DNA from: Boothiomyces macroporosus
Taxonomy: Eukaryota > Chytridiomycota > Chytridiomycetes > Rhizophydiales > Terramycetaceae
NCBI GenBank assembly: GCA_027604185.1
Contig: JADGKB010000032.1
Span: 1-64,000, forward strand
Direction: 5' to 3'
DNA: 64,000 nucleotides
Part shown: positions 41,977 to 53,575 of the stretch, one piece after another
Layout: each line of letters opens with the position of its first letter
Numbering within the stretch: the stretch's first letter is position 1
Position numbers and translations under genes: made by a program
The notes under the pieces: generated by a model
What the model saw: only the letters and a program-made list of their open reading frames with translations
Database searches by the model: none
Told to the model about the DNA's origin: nothing

Positions 41977-42389
41977 TAAAGACTTGTTTTCTCTATTGAA
42001 TTTATACTTTGAAAGCTTCAAACACGTTTTTCAAATTTTTTCCATATTGAAAACGGCATGTGCTCCATCACCAGCATAAAGTACATATCGTCAAATATCA
42101 AGGTAGAGTAATTCTGCTTGAGAAATTTCAAATCAAAGTCGCGCTGGTATCATGGCCCTGAATTTACCAGACTTTTTTATCTATATTTTCAATATTTCCT
42201 TGAACCCCATACCATCGCATTGGCATGTAATTAAAAGGAGTCATACAATGCGCCTGTCATTTAATTACCCCGCTGGAATAATGTCTGTCTAGGTTGTCAA
42301 GCATTCTGCTGAAGAACTGGGCCTCACCGGTAGCATTATCGAGTTTCTAACTGAAACTAAAATAATCTGCCAATACCTGTCATCTACTA
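41977..42389. other. intergenic region between divergent genes
   Basis: About 410 bp shared by the promoters of the chromate transporter and the F-box/LRR gene. No other feature seen. Confidence 0.5.
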
Positions 42390-43415
42390 ATGGCACAATC
42401 ATCAATGTCAAAATTAGGCACCTTTGGAAATATCCATGGCTTTTCAAAAATGATTCTACCAGCAGAGATATGGCACCTAGTAACTCAGCATTTAACGGTT
42501 AACGACCGCCTAAAGCTAATGAATACGAACAAGTCAATGCAGTCGATATTACTATCATGTCCAGAGTGGCGACAGTTCACTGTTCCTAAAGAGCAACCGC
42601 TAGATCCCCTAATACAACTGATACCTAAAATCAAAGTCCCAATTTTACATTTCCAATCTAGCAACAAATCACTGAATGATTTTCATTTACAAGTATTGAA
42701 ATGCGTGATTAAATCAATCAGACATGTAGATCTACGAAACCAAAAGATTAGCGAAGGTGGATTAATAGACTTTTTGGAGTCTCATTGCTCCAATAATTGT
42801 GGATTGTGTGATGGGACAGATACTAATTCCAAGCATCAAAAGCAAATAGAAACTCTGATACTAGCAAACTCACCATCAGTGACTAATAATTCGTTGAAAA
42901 CTATAGGGATACAATGTCCAAATCTTAGAGTAATTGATTTAAGCCAAGTGCGACACTACTCATTCGATGATGAAGGTATTTGCTTGCTGGTAAAGAATCC
43001 TAATTGGATCAATAGCATTAATCTGGTTGGTTGTGATAAACTGACGGATGGATCTCTACTATCAATAGCTAGGAATTGTCCTGCATTACAAAAATTCAGT
43101 TGTGCAGGTGCTTTCTTGGTTAGCGATAAAGGAATAGAAGCCTTGTTGGATAGTTGCAAACTAATAGACTTGGATGTATCCTACTGTTGGAGAGTGACAG
43201 ATTCATGCTTCCATAGGGATTATGAATCACCAAGTTTCAACACTTTGGAGAATCTTGAAATTGGGTTCTGTTACCAGCTTTCAAACATGTCAATCATTGC
43301 ACTGATTGAATATCCTAAATTGTGTAAAGTAAATATCTCCCACTGCAAATCAATGGATGGCAGCTTGCTCTTACAAAAGGGAATCCAAGTAATCCAAATT
43401 GATTTTGAAGAATAA
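42390..43415 (+). CDS. F-box/leucine-rich-repeat protein (Grr1/AMN1-like)
   Basis: An intronless frame of 341 residues. Near the N-terminus, ILPAEIWHLVTQHLTVNDRL and KLMNTNKSMQSI form an F-box. From about residue 155 cysteine-type leucine-rich repeats follow: CPNLRVIDLSQV, NSINLVGCDKLTDGSLLSIA, RNCPALQKFSCAGAFLVSDK, LIDLDVSYCWRVTDSCFH and LENLEIGFCYQLSN. This plan is that of Grr1, AMN1 and FBXL proteins, substrate receptors of SCF ligases. A Cys-containing insert (CSNNCGLCDG) separates the two parts. It has fewer repeats than Grr1, so AMN1-like is the more cautious name. Confidence 0.82.
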   Translation: MAQSSMSKLGTFGNIHGFSKMILPAEIWHLVTQHLTVNDRLKLMNTNKSMQSILLSCPEWRQFTVPKEQPLDPLIQLIPKIKVPILHFQSSNKSLNDFHLQVLKCVIKSIRHVDLRNQKISEGGLIDFLESHCSNNCGLCDGTDTNSKHQKQIETLILANSPSVTNNSLKTIGIQCPNLRVIDLSQVRHYSFDDEGICLLVKNPNWINSINLVGCDKLTDGSLLSIARNCPALQKFSCAGAFLVSDKGIEALLDSCKLIDLDVSYCWRVTDSCFHRDYESPSFNTLENLEIGFCYQLSNMSIIALIEYPKLCKVNISHCKSMDGSLLLQKGIQVIQIDFEE

Positions 43416-43632
43416 TAAACCAATCACATGACATTTAGTAATTGAGCTCTGATGAATCACGACTGCTCTAGACAATATGCCAAACTAATCACATGACATT
43501 CATTCTTGGTTGACCATCACTACACAAAGGAATTTTAGTATATAACAGAATTTCAAAGTCAGTTTACAGGGATAATCTCACAATAAGTGACAAGTTTCAA
43601 AATTTGATTTTGATGACTCGATTTTTTCCGTA

Positions 43633-44554
43633 ATGAACTTGGACCATAAGAAAATTACACTCCCAATGATAACTAAAAGGACAAGAAATCAAGCGATAGC
43701 AGCAACAGGAGGGGCAATCATTACGAGCATAACCAGTAATTATTCCTAACCCAGTGAATCCTTTTGATGTGCTCAAGACAAGAATGCAATATGAAGCTCA
43801 GCAGAATATCAATATACTCAGGTCAAAAGCTACGTTTGAAGGTATGATCCATATAGCACAAACAGAAGGAATATTGAAGCTATGGAGAGGATTGGGTCCG
43901 TCTCTCCTATTTTCGATCCCATCAATAATATTATATTACGTTGGATATGAAGAGCTTCGAAATATGTTCAATTCAAACAATGTTGCATATGCGCCTCTGT
44001 TATCGGGAGCGATCGCAAGGACTTTTGCAGTTACAATCACTTCACCAATAGAATTAATTAGAACTAAAACGCAAGCAGGCACCAAGAGTGCTACCAATGT
44101 ATTTATTGATGTCATCAAGCAATCAAAAACCGAAGGTTCAAGAGTGTTCTTTAGAGGATTGGGTCCAACTTTATTACGTGATGCTCCGTTTTCGGGAATA
44201 TATTGGATGTCCTTAGAAACAATCAAAGATAACATCGGAGATAGATATCCAAACAAGACCTATTTACAAGAGCTATCATTTTCCTTTATTAATGGATCAA
44301 TATCTGGAATTATAGCGGCATTTTTCACTCATCCATTTGATGTAGTAAAAACATACCAGCAAGTATCAGCTGGCTCATCCCGAATGACCGGTATATTGCA
44401 GAATGTGTATGCTACCAATGGACTTGGAGGGTTCTTTACTGGTAATTTCTATTTAACATAAGGGTTGACACCGAGACTCGCTAGGGTTAGTCCTGCTTGT
44501 GGCATCATGATTTCTGCGTATGAAATTGGAAAGCGAATTCTTAAAGAATGCTAA
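43633..44554 (+). CDS. MTM1: mitochondrial carrier of the MTM1/SLC25A39-40 type
   Basis: Three exons (43633-43735, 43755-44441, 44463-44554) join through introns of 19 and 21 nt into 293 residues. Three carrier repeats are visible, with signatures MNPFDVLKTRMQ, TSPIELIRTKTQ and THPFDVVKTYQQ. Between them come GILKLWRGLGPSLLFSIPSI and VFFRGLGPTLLRDAPFSGIY. The motif SPIELIRTK and the end TPRLARVSPACGIMISAYE are typical of Mtm1/SLC25A39-40, carriers linked to mitochondrial glutathione, iron-sulfur clusters and manganese handling. The first intron falls inside the first PxD motif and changes the usual P-L/F-D into MNPFDV after splicing. Confidence 0.88.
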
Positions 44555-44683
44555 TATATCATTAATTACTTTTAATCCTATATGATATTAATCTATTACT
44601 TTTATTATGACACTGCACGAGCCTTATTCAGTGCTTTATATAACTGCTCCAAATTGGTGTCCGAAAATTATTCTTAATCTGAA

Positions 44684-46720
44684 ATGGAAAATATCACTGT
44701 CGCAGTCCGAGTTAGACCGTTGCTGGAAACAGAAAAGATCCAGAAAAAAGACCGCAGACAGTCGTTTCTAGTAAATGCGGAAGAGTCGGATCGAACTATC
44801 CACATCTTGGACTCTAATATTCTCTCCTTTGGTAATTATATTTAACATAGATCCACACAAGAAACCACAGGACAAGAAGCAATATGCTTTCGATAAAGTA
44901 TTCGATGATTCTGCTTCCCAGAGACAGGTATTTGAAGGAACTGCCAAGCCATTGATAGACCACGTTTTGAGCGGTTACAATTCAACTGTTTTCGCTTACG
45001 GAGCAACTGGGTGTGGAAAAACTCATACCATAACTGGTAATTGATTATAATATAGGGACTGAGCAAGATCCAGGAATTATTTACCAAACCATCAAGGAGC
45101 TCTATGAAAAACTAGAGGCGATCAAGGAAAACAACCTTGTGGAAGTAACAATGTCTTACTTGGAAGTGTATAATGAAACCATTCGGGATTTGTTTTCAAA
45201 ATCTAGCAATACATTGGAGATTAGGGAAGACAGTTCAAAGATTGTGGTTGCTGGACTGTCTGAACTAAACACCACTAGCTTGGAAAAAGTAATGAAACTT
45301 TTACTTGTTGGAAACGAAAATAGAACAAAAGCTTTTACCATGGCGAATTCAGCCAGCTCAAGATCACATGCAGTACTTCAAATCAATGTAAAACAGAAAC
45401 CAAAGTTTGGCGACACTATTAAATTGGCTACGCTAAGCATAATCGATTTGGCTGGAAGTGAAAGGGCATCTGCTACGCAAAACAAAGGAGAGCGATTGTT
45501 GGAAGGAGCTAATATTAATCGATCTTTGTTGGCACTGGGTAACTGCATCAATGCTTTATGCTCAGATAAACCTGCGCATGTTCCATATAGAAACTCTAAA
45601 TTAACTAGATTGCTAAAGTATTCTCTATCTGGAAATTGTAAAGGTTTAATAGTGCTAATATAGTGGTTATGATTGCAAACGTCAGTCCTGCAATCGCCCA
45701 CAGTGAAGAAACCCTAAATACACTAAAGTATGCCAATAGAGCAAAAGATATCAAGACAAAGGTATCCCAAAACACTGTAATAATCTCTTATATTAGATTG
45801 AAGTTTCAACACAGTTGTCGCAGTACCCTAAAATTATTGAAGAGCTGCGGGCAGAAATCCTTCGTCTACAATCTGCTATTCCAGAAAATGAAGAGTATTG
45901 TGAACGCGCTGTTGAAAAAGCGAGATTGTTGAATGAAAAAATCAAGCTAAAGCAGCAAGAATACTACAATTACCAGACAGAAATGGCTATTAATGAAGAG
46001 CAAGTAGAGAATATAAAGTGTCTGCTGCTCTCTTTTGCAAATGGACTGCAGTTGGATCAGTTAAAAAAGATGAACGATACAATTCTGCAATTAAATGAAA
46101 AGATGGATGAATTGCTTAATCAGAATAACAACTTGTATCACAACAGCGCGCAATGCCAAATCGCTTTGGAACGATACAGCAATTCACTAAACAAGCTTAC
46201 AAACAAGTATCAAGATTCTAGTAGAGTAAAGATCAAAATGTATGAATACATGATTGATAGAGAATCATTCGTTATACAGCTGCAAAGAGAATTGTTTACA
46301 AAGCAGCAAGAAACTTGTCGAAATGAAATTGCGAAATTAGTTAAATTGAATCTAGACTTTTTTGGCAAGCTGCTAGTTGATCCTACTGCATCAGTTGAGT
46401 CACTGTTGTTTCCATACATCCATGTATCGTCAAACACAGTAGAACCGGTTTTAGATTACGATACCACAGAAGCGGAATCTGAGGCAGATACAGATACAGA
46501 ATCTAACATCTTTCTACAGGTATCCAAACTCAAAGTGGAAGAAAATCGGGATTTGCTTTCAACCCCAAAGAAGAGAATCGAGAGCGATGATGAACTGCAG
46601 ACTCCAATGCAAAGGAAAAAAGTAAAGAAGACTCCAAGAACATTGAAAAAAACTCCTAAGCGCAAGCGCATGTCGATGATTCCCATAATGCGGTCATCTA
46701 GAAAGTCGTTTGATAATTGA
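44684..46720 (+). CDS. kinesin-8 motor (Kip3/KIF18-like)
   Basis: Five exons (44684-44831, 44851-45036, 45056-45643, 45664-45776, 45797-46720) join through introns of 19, 19, 20 and 20 nt into 652 residues. Motor motifs are ITVAVRVRPLL, the P-loop FAYGATGCGKTHTITG, NSASSRSHAVLQI (switch I), DLAGSERAS (switch II) and RNSKLTRLLKYSLSGNCK. The FDP element restored by the first splice and NKGERLLEGANINRSLLALG with NCINALC are kinesin-8 features. The rest is coiled coil, then an acidic stretch and a basic tail (KRKKVKKTPRTLKKTPKRKR-like). Kinesin-8 motors walk to microtubule plus ends and limit length in the spindle and cytoplasm. It is short for the class. Confidence 0.9.
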
Positions 46721-46759
46721 TAATATAATTTAAAAAATTGGACTTGATTTTTTTTGCTT

Positions 46760-47732
46760 ATGCACCGAAGAGCAATTACCAGAATGTCAAAGTTAACCCC
46801 TAGTCAATTGAAAATCGTACAGCAATTCGCCACCTTGTCGAGTAATATTTCTTAATATCAGTGAACGATAATGTCCTTGTAAAGGAAGACACTACCGTTG
46901 CGGATGTATTTCTCTCGATGCTGAAAACAAAACCACTGGAAGAATTACTGGATTTGAAAGGTGAAAACGATGCGGATACCGCCTACAAAAAGAAATATCA
47001 GGATAAGCTATTGGAACTTGCCAAACAGCGTGGATTCAAAACTGTTGATGAAATGATGCAAGCGCAAAAAGAACAACAAAAGAAACAGCAGCAGGAAAAG
47101 AGAAATAATGAAAAGAAGCCGGAAAAGAAACCGGAACCTAATAGCGAGAAAAAGTCTACTGACAAGCTACCGTCGTACGCCAAGTCGTTAAACGAAATTC
47201 TTAAAGTGGAGCTGTTGGAAAATGAGAGCAAGGAAAAGATTTCAGAGATTTGGAATACATATCACTCATCTAGAGAGGCTTGCAGTGCTTCTTTGGACAA
47301 GCAGTTCTACGACAAGTTGCACGCAAAAGGAAAAGAATTCCCAATGTTTGTATTGCCATTGCCAAGAGACGACGGATACGAAATCTATTTACTCCAGTTC
47401 CAAGTACAATTTGTTTAACATAGGGACATCAAGTATACTTTACTCCGTTGGTAGAATATCAAATGAACAAGGAAAATGCTCGTCCATCGTTTTCAATTAC
47501 TTTCTACACAGACTTTGCTGATAGCAAAGATTTGGTACTCATGCTGGGTGAACGATCAGATCCAAACGGTACCCTTAAACTGCAGGACGCCCAGCACTTG
47601 ATTTATCAATTACAAATATTCTATGTGACTGGCACTGAAGCTCAAAAAGCTCAACTGGAAAAGTTTTGGAAAGACTCTCAAAACTTCAATTATCAAGAAC
47701 TCATTGAATCATTGGCACAATTATCTCAATAA
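46760..47732 (+). CDS. ATP11: F1-ATPase assembly factor Atp11
   Basis: Three exons (46760-46841, 46862-47403, 47424-47732) join through two 20-nt introns into 310 residues. I chose the ATG at 46760 because it gives a basic presequence, MHRRAITRMSKLTPSQ; an in-frame ATG lies at 46784. Conserved blocks are LPSYAKSLNEILKVELLEN, FPMFVLPLPRDDGYEIYLLQ and, across the second splice, FQGHQVYFTPLVEYQMNKEN. Atp11 holds the F1 beta subunit in the mitochondrial matrix during assembly of ATP synthase. A Lys/Glu-rich linker lies at about residues 85-130. The stop is 17 bp from the stop of the convergent KGD1 gene. Confidence 0.92.
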
Positions 47733-47749
47733 ATTCGATTGGATTTTAT

Positions 47750-50700
47750 TCAACTAAAAAAGATTGGAGTATCTTGGTCAACTTTGGCTGGAGGATAAAC
47801 TAATCTACCTCCCAACAAAGCTTCAGAGAGATAAGCCTTTTCTTCAAATTTGTGTTGCTTCTTTATACCCGTTGCAGGTGCGGCAGAGATGTCTCTTCCG
47901 GCATAACGAACTAATCTGCCACCACGAACAGACATTCCATCCCCTTTGTGAGATCTAGCATTTTCCAAACCTCCAGATACTCTAGTGGCATCAAACTTGT
48001 CTTGCCACACTTTACCCTAACATTAAATATTGTTTACCTTTCCAGACTTCCACCATTCAGAATTCTGGATAGCTGTGTGCAATCTTGGTTCCACGAATGA
48101 CCAAGCACCACTATTATAGGATTCTTCTTGACAGTAGACAATTTCTTCTAGAGATTCGCCATAAAAGTCAACTACAGTAGCACATTCCCAGAATGGGAAA
48201 GGATTCAATTGTTCAATTCTAACAATTGCGACATTTCTGATCTTATTCAGAAGACGAGCACGGTATAATTGATAATAAACCTGTCCGGAACAGAAGATTA
48301 CGGTGGTAATTTGATTTGGTGGCAACAAAGTGAATCCATCTTCCTTTATGTTAACAGTTTCAGTTTTTGGTGGGGCACTAGGATCTTTTACGAGAGCATA
48401 TGGAATACGTGGTTCGATATTGTTTCCGGCGTATCCTTTGAGGGCTTCACCTTCGTCGTCGTGTAATAGCAAACTTTCAAGAGCATTAGGATGTAGAACT
48501 TCTGGGATTAGTCTTTGGAATCTGGTATTTCCAGTCATTTCTTCCAAAGAAGATTTAGCAAGTGGGTGACGGAGCAATGCCTTTGATTCAAACACAATGA
48601 GAGGCTTTCTAAAGTCTCTGTGTACTTGTCTTCTAAGGGCATGGAAGTAATTACTTGGGACAGTTGGATACACCACTTGGATATTACAATCTTGATGTTG
48701 ACGTGAGGCACTATCAATATCTTCGGTGTTTCTATCTGGCATATTATATGGATCTTCGTCGCAAAGTGCCAAAAATCTTTCCATACGGGCAGAAGAGTGT
48801 TCTGGTCCTTGCCCATCATATCCGTGTGGCAAAAGCATGGTCAATCCGGATCTTTGCAACCACTTTTGTTCGCCAGAGGCAATAAATTGATCAATCATGA
48901 TTTGTGCACCATTGGCAAAGTCACCAAATTGAGCTTCCCATAAAACCAACTGGTTAGGTGATACAAGAGAGTAACCCAGTTCGAATCCAAGAATACCATA
49001 TTCAGAGAGAGATGAGTTACAGACGGTAAAGTTGCTTTGCGAAGCAACTGTACCGGCCCTGACCAAATTGTTCAATGGAACATAGGTTCTTTCATTCTTT
49101 TGATCATGGAGCAAGGCATGTCTTTGTGAAAATGTACCACGTTCCACATCTTGACCAGAAAGACGAACATGATTTCCTTCAGCCAAAAGAGTACCAAACG
49201 CCATTGCTTCAGCGGTAGCCCAATCAATACCTTCTCCATCATTGATAGACTTTACACGGGCCTTCAAAACCCTGGCGAGGTTTGAATGGGCAGTAAAGTC
49301 ATTTGGATAGGAGGAGGAGGCAGTGCCAATATAAGTGAGCAGTTCCTTGTCAATACCGGTTGTTCTAGAAGGTGTAGTAGATTCTCTTAGCTCAGAAGGC
49401 GATTTGAATCCAGTCCAAGCGCTAGAAACCCATTCAGCAGAGCTTGCTTTGTAATCCTTGCTTTTTGCAAAGTCCTCTTCCAGAATGTTCCATACTCTAG
49501 CTTTCATTGCATCAATTTCTTCTCTGGTAATAACTCCTTCTTTAATCAATTGGTCAGAGTATTTTTCCAAAACAGGAGTCATTTGACTAATTTTCTAATT
49601 CAAAAGATAATTACCTGATACATCAATGGCTGGGTGAATCCTGGTTGATCAATTTCGTTGTGGCCGTGCTTACGGTAGCATACAATATCAATTACTACAT
49701 CGGTTTTGTATTTTGCTCTCCATTTGGCAGCAAGTTGGCAAGAGTAGACTACAGCTTCAGTGTCGTCTCCGTTTACATGAATAATGGGGGCTGAAAGAGT
49801 TTTTGCAACATCAGAGCAATATGGAGTTGATCGGGACATTCTTGGATCAGTGGTAAAGCCAATTTGGTTGTTAACAATCAAGTGAATAGTGCCACCAGTT
49901 GTGTAACTTGGCAAATTGGTCATACCCAAGGTTTCGTAGACAATACCTTGACCTGCGAAAGCGGCATCACCATGCAATAAGATTGGGATTGCTTGGTTTC
50001 GTACAGTTTCATCGCTTTGGAAATACTGAATACCCCTGACTTTACCTTGAACAACGGGGTTGACGGCTTCCAAATGAGATGGGTTAGCAACCAAAGACAA
50101 ATGTACGATTTTTCCAGATGGAGTCGGTCTAGCATAATTCTAGTTTAATCAATAGCTACCATCCCCAAGTGATATTTGACGTCACCAGAACCTTCAACAT
50201 TGCTATCTTGGGTTCCAGAGAATTCAGAGAAAATAGATTCATGAGGTTTACGAACAACGTTTGCCAAGACATTCAAACGACCACGATGAGGCATACCCAT
50301 AACTACAGAGTTTGCTCCACTGTTTACGCATTCGTCAATCAAGGATTTCATGCCAGGGACCAAACTTTCACATCCTTCCAAGCCGAAACGCTTTTCACTA
50401 GGGAACTTTGTAGAAACGAAGCGTTCAAAGTGATCGGACCACATTAAACGGTCAAGAATCACAATCTTTTCGTCTTTGGTATAGCGATATTTAGTTGGAA
50501 CTTCGAATTGCTGACGGAGCCAATCGCATGCATTTCTATCTGGAATATGACCATATTCAATACCAATTGAGCCGCCTAAAATTAACAAAAGTTACAATAC
50601 ACGGATTGCAGGCTCTGTACAATTTCGCGAAGAGTCATTTCAGAATCGGTTCCTTTGACAAATTGAGGAAGAATACCAGAACCTGTGGTTAAACTAAACT

Positions 50701-51173
50701 AAACCTAAGTAGAATTTTCGATCAAGATCAGCTTCCGTGAATCCATAGTGTTCAATAGTCAATTCTGGGGCTTGCGATTCTTTTTGGAAGTTGATTTCCA
50801 GTGGATCTAATTTTGCCAATTGATGCCCTCTAATTTGATAAGCACGAACCAGTAACTGTACTTTCATGTGATCCAAGATTTCTCCTGATGGAATAGGTGC
50901 GCTTGGTGATAGAATGTCCACATCTTCCGTTGGGATTAATGTTGGTGGTGCAGTGAAAGGAACCGCAGACCCAGCAGCAACGTTCTTGAAGTAAGTTTGC
51001 CAAGAGACATGCACTGACTTTGGGTCTTTCAGCCATTCTGCATACATTGTTTCCAAATAAGAGGAAGACTGACTGTTGACGAAACTTTCCGTGTGATTCA
51101 GTGACAAGCGGGTTGAATTTGAGAACTGCCGTATACGACGGATTCCCTGTCGAGATAATTTTAAAATGCTCAT
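47750..51173 (-). CDS. KGD1: 2-oxoglutarate dehydrogenase E1 component
   Basis: Six exons (50705-51173, 50596-50682, 50160-50575, 49615-50139, 48038-49594, 47750-48016) join through introns of 22, 20, 20, 20 and 21 nt into 1106 residues. The N-terminus [20 protein letters not shown] is a mitochondrial presequence. Landmarks are [88 protein letters not shown] and [20 protein letters not shown], the thiamine-diphosphate binding part. The C-terminal end [20 protein letters not shown] is also conserved. It catalyses decarboxylation of 2-oxoglutarate in the TCA cycle with Kgd2 and Lpd1. Each splice restores a conserved block, for example [13 protein letters not shown]. Confidence 0.96.
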
Positions 51174-51325
51174 GTGTGTTGTTTTTCAGATGAGGTTGAT
51201 TTTGAAAAACGGTAATTTGTGACTATTCACCCGCCCCAAAAGAAAAAAAATCAAAAGGTAAGCCAAAACAGAGGAGATGAGCAATCATCCGTCATCAGCT
51301 GGACACGTACATCCGATTCCGGATA

Positions 51326-52884
51326 TTAGGATTTATTGAGTTTCTCATTAACGATGGGAGTGTATCTTCTCGTCAGCATATTGAATATGCTTCCAAAGAA
51401 CAGAGAGAGAACTGTACATGTCAGAGTAATCACATTGTAAGGCATTGAGAAATCCGGTGTAGGCAATCTAATTAAGATGGTGTCTGAATAAATACGCTGT
51501 CCGTCTACATTCGCCACCCCGGTTCCGATTTCAAACCCATAATTGGCATCTGGATAATGCTCCATTACTTTGATGAATGCACAATCAAAGTGGATAGTTA
51601 ACGTGGTTTTTGACTTTGGTGGTAGAACCATTAGAGTCTCAAGTGTAGTTGGTCTTTGTCGATCTATCGCAGGCGAATACCGCATTTCAGTTATATTGGC
51701 TATCATTAGTTTAATTTACTTTGAAAAATAGTTCCATTGCTGATTTTGGTATTTGCTTGGAAAGTATGCAGATAGAGCTTTAATATCCACGGTATAGATT
51801 CAAGATAGCTAATATTCTTTGATTGTTCGTCGTCATTGTAAATATCAATCACTATGAATCCTCTTTCTTGTCCAGAACCTCCCAAATGCCTGTGCAAACG
51901 AACATTAGCCAATTGCGGGTTAAGAAAAGATGTTTCTGGATCTAGCCAGTTAACTTGTAGATTAAATGGCGGATCTAAATTAACTAGTGTTACTATACTC
52001 ATTTAATGAAAAGGAAGCCCTAGTATCTAATGTTGACACTGGTTGTGGATCAAATTTAGCCAAAGTTGGGACTTGAACAGTAACAGTAGTTTCTTTGGAA
52101 AATATACACTTTTGCTCAATATGGCGATTAAACAGGCTTTCAAAAGACCAATCTATGTTAATGGATATTACTTGGACTGTTTGCAGTACGAATAGGATCA
52201 AGCACAGTAGTAAAGGATTGTGTTAATTCATGAAAACATTCGCCACCTGCACATTTAGGTTTCCAAGATATTCCCATCGACTGATAATTTCCATCGAATA
52301 ATTTATATCCATTCAATAGAGTAGAAAGTCCAGCTTTTGTTTGACAAGGTAGTAGCTTTGCCCAGGGAGTTAAATTCTCTGTGCAGACAATTTCTCTAGG
52401 GAGTGATGCGTACCTTAGCGTTGTATTCATTCCAAATTCCATTTCCGGTTGGAAGGCATGAATCGGTTCAGAAGTGTAAGATTCATCCATAAAATTCAAT
52501 GAGGCACAAAACAGTCCAGCTAATGCATTGGTCAATCCCTTCCATTTGTCATTAACACTATGTTAGTACAAGGTACTTTTCACTAGTGATCCAGGACCGC
52601 AACTCTACTCCAGAAGGGACAGCGTTAGAATGATATCCCCATCTGTCGTACATCCATCTTCCTCTGGTAAAAGTTAAATGCAACTCTTGCACTTGAAAAG
52701 TCTTGAATATTTCTCCGATTGATTTGGATAACAAGTTGTAGTGATTGTTTTCGAGGGCTGACTTTGTTTTAAATTCCCAAACAGCCAGCACTTTTCCGTC
52801 CTTGTACTGCTGTATATCCAGAGATTCGGAATACGACTCTTTGCCAAGCGCAGTCCAAAACAGCAAAAAGAGCAAGATTTGCAT
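51326..52884 (-). CDS. GPI16: GPI transamidase component Gpi16/PIG-T
   Basis: Five exons (52577-52884, 52190-52557, 51994-52170, 51720-51974, 51326-51699) join through introns of 19, 19, 19 and 20 nt into 493 residues. The start MQILLFLLFWTALGKES is a signal peptide; the frame upstream of this ATG starts only with TTG. Conserved parts are LHLTFTRGRWMYDRWGY, GLTNALAGLFCASLNFMDES, LPREIVCTENLTPWAKLLPC and the late block RHLGGSGQERGFIVIDIYND. One membrane helix lies near the C-terminus (VITLTCTVLSLFFGSIFNML). Gpi16 is an ER membrane subunit of the complex that attaches GPI anchors to proteins. Confidence 0.92.
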
Positions 52885-52995
52885 TTGATTGAAAAGATTT
52901 CCATTCAAGCAAATCTTTATATCAACACTGGTTGCCAATCATAAAGAAACGTTCCAAGGTACCGAAAAGAGACTCTGAATAGAGATATAGTATTT

Positions 52996-53543
52996 TTATT
53001 TGGAAAATTCTTTTAAATATTTCTCGACATTCTCCCTCACTTTGGTCTCATAAGGATCCCTTGCTTCATCAGGAAGACTGTCTACATAACTGAGACTCTT
53101 TCTCTCGAATCTCTCTGTCTCTAAATCAATCCCAGCTGGTAAATTTTCATTCACATAGTTTATCCACTCCTTTAATGATTCCGGATTAGAGTCAAAGACT
53201 TGAATTAATCTCTTGTATGTTTTACGCTCGAATACTTGCTTTGATTTTGCATGGACAAACGGTCCTTTCATTACTGTCCATTTCTTGATTTTTGTTGGGA
53301 GATGAATTACCTCTGATGTTGGCATTGACATTTGGTGAGCTGAATAACGAGCGAAAAAAGATACAAAGTCAACATGGTCTGGCATATATCCACTCAGTAT
53401 CATGTTGCATACCAGGTGGCTGTGAGTCTTTGGGGGAGGTTGTATTTGCTGCAGCTGGATGTCAGAGACTAAATTAAAGGATTTTTACTCTTTAAATTCT
53501 CCAACGTATATGCATTCTTTCTTAGAAACGATCTCCAAAACAT
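52996..53543 (-). CDS. RSM10: mitochondrial small-subunit ribosomal protein uS10m
   Basis: Two exons (53489-53543, 52996-53468) join across the 20-nt intron gtaaaaatcctttaatttag into 175 residues. MFWRSFLRKNAYTLENLK is a basic presequence. The second exon runs IQPPPKTHSHLVCNMILSGY, then EVIHLPTKIKKWTVMKGPFV and KSKQVFERKTYKRLIQVFD, the uS10 core with its WTVLKSPF and FERR-hKR signatures. An ATG inside exon two (53403) would lose the conserved PP-KTH block, so the spliced form is preferred. The start lies 32 bp from the stop of RRP12 on the same strand. Confidence 0.92.
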
Positions 53544-53575
53544 TTTTTATTTTGATTGTGAAAAAAATTTATTTT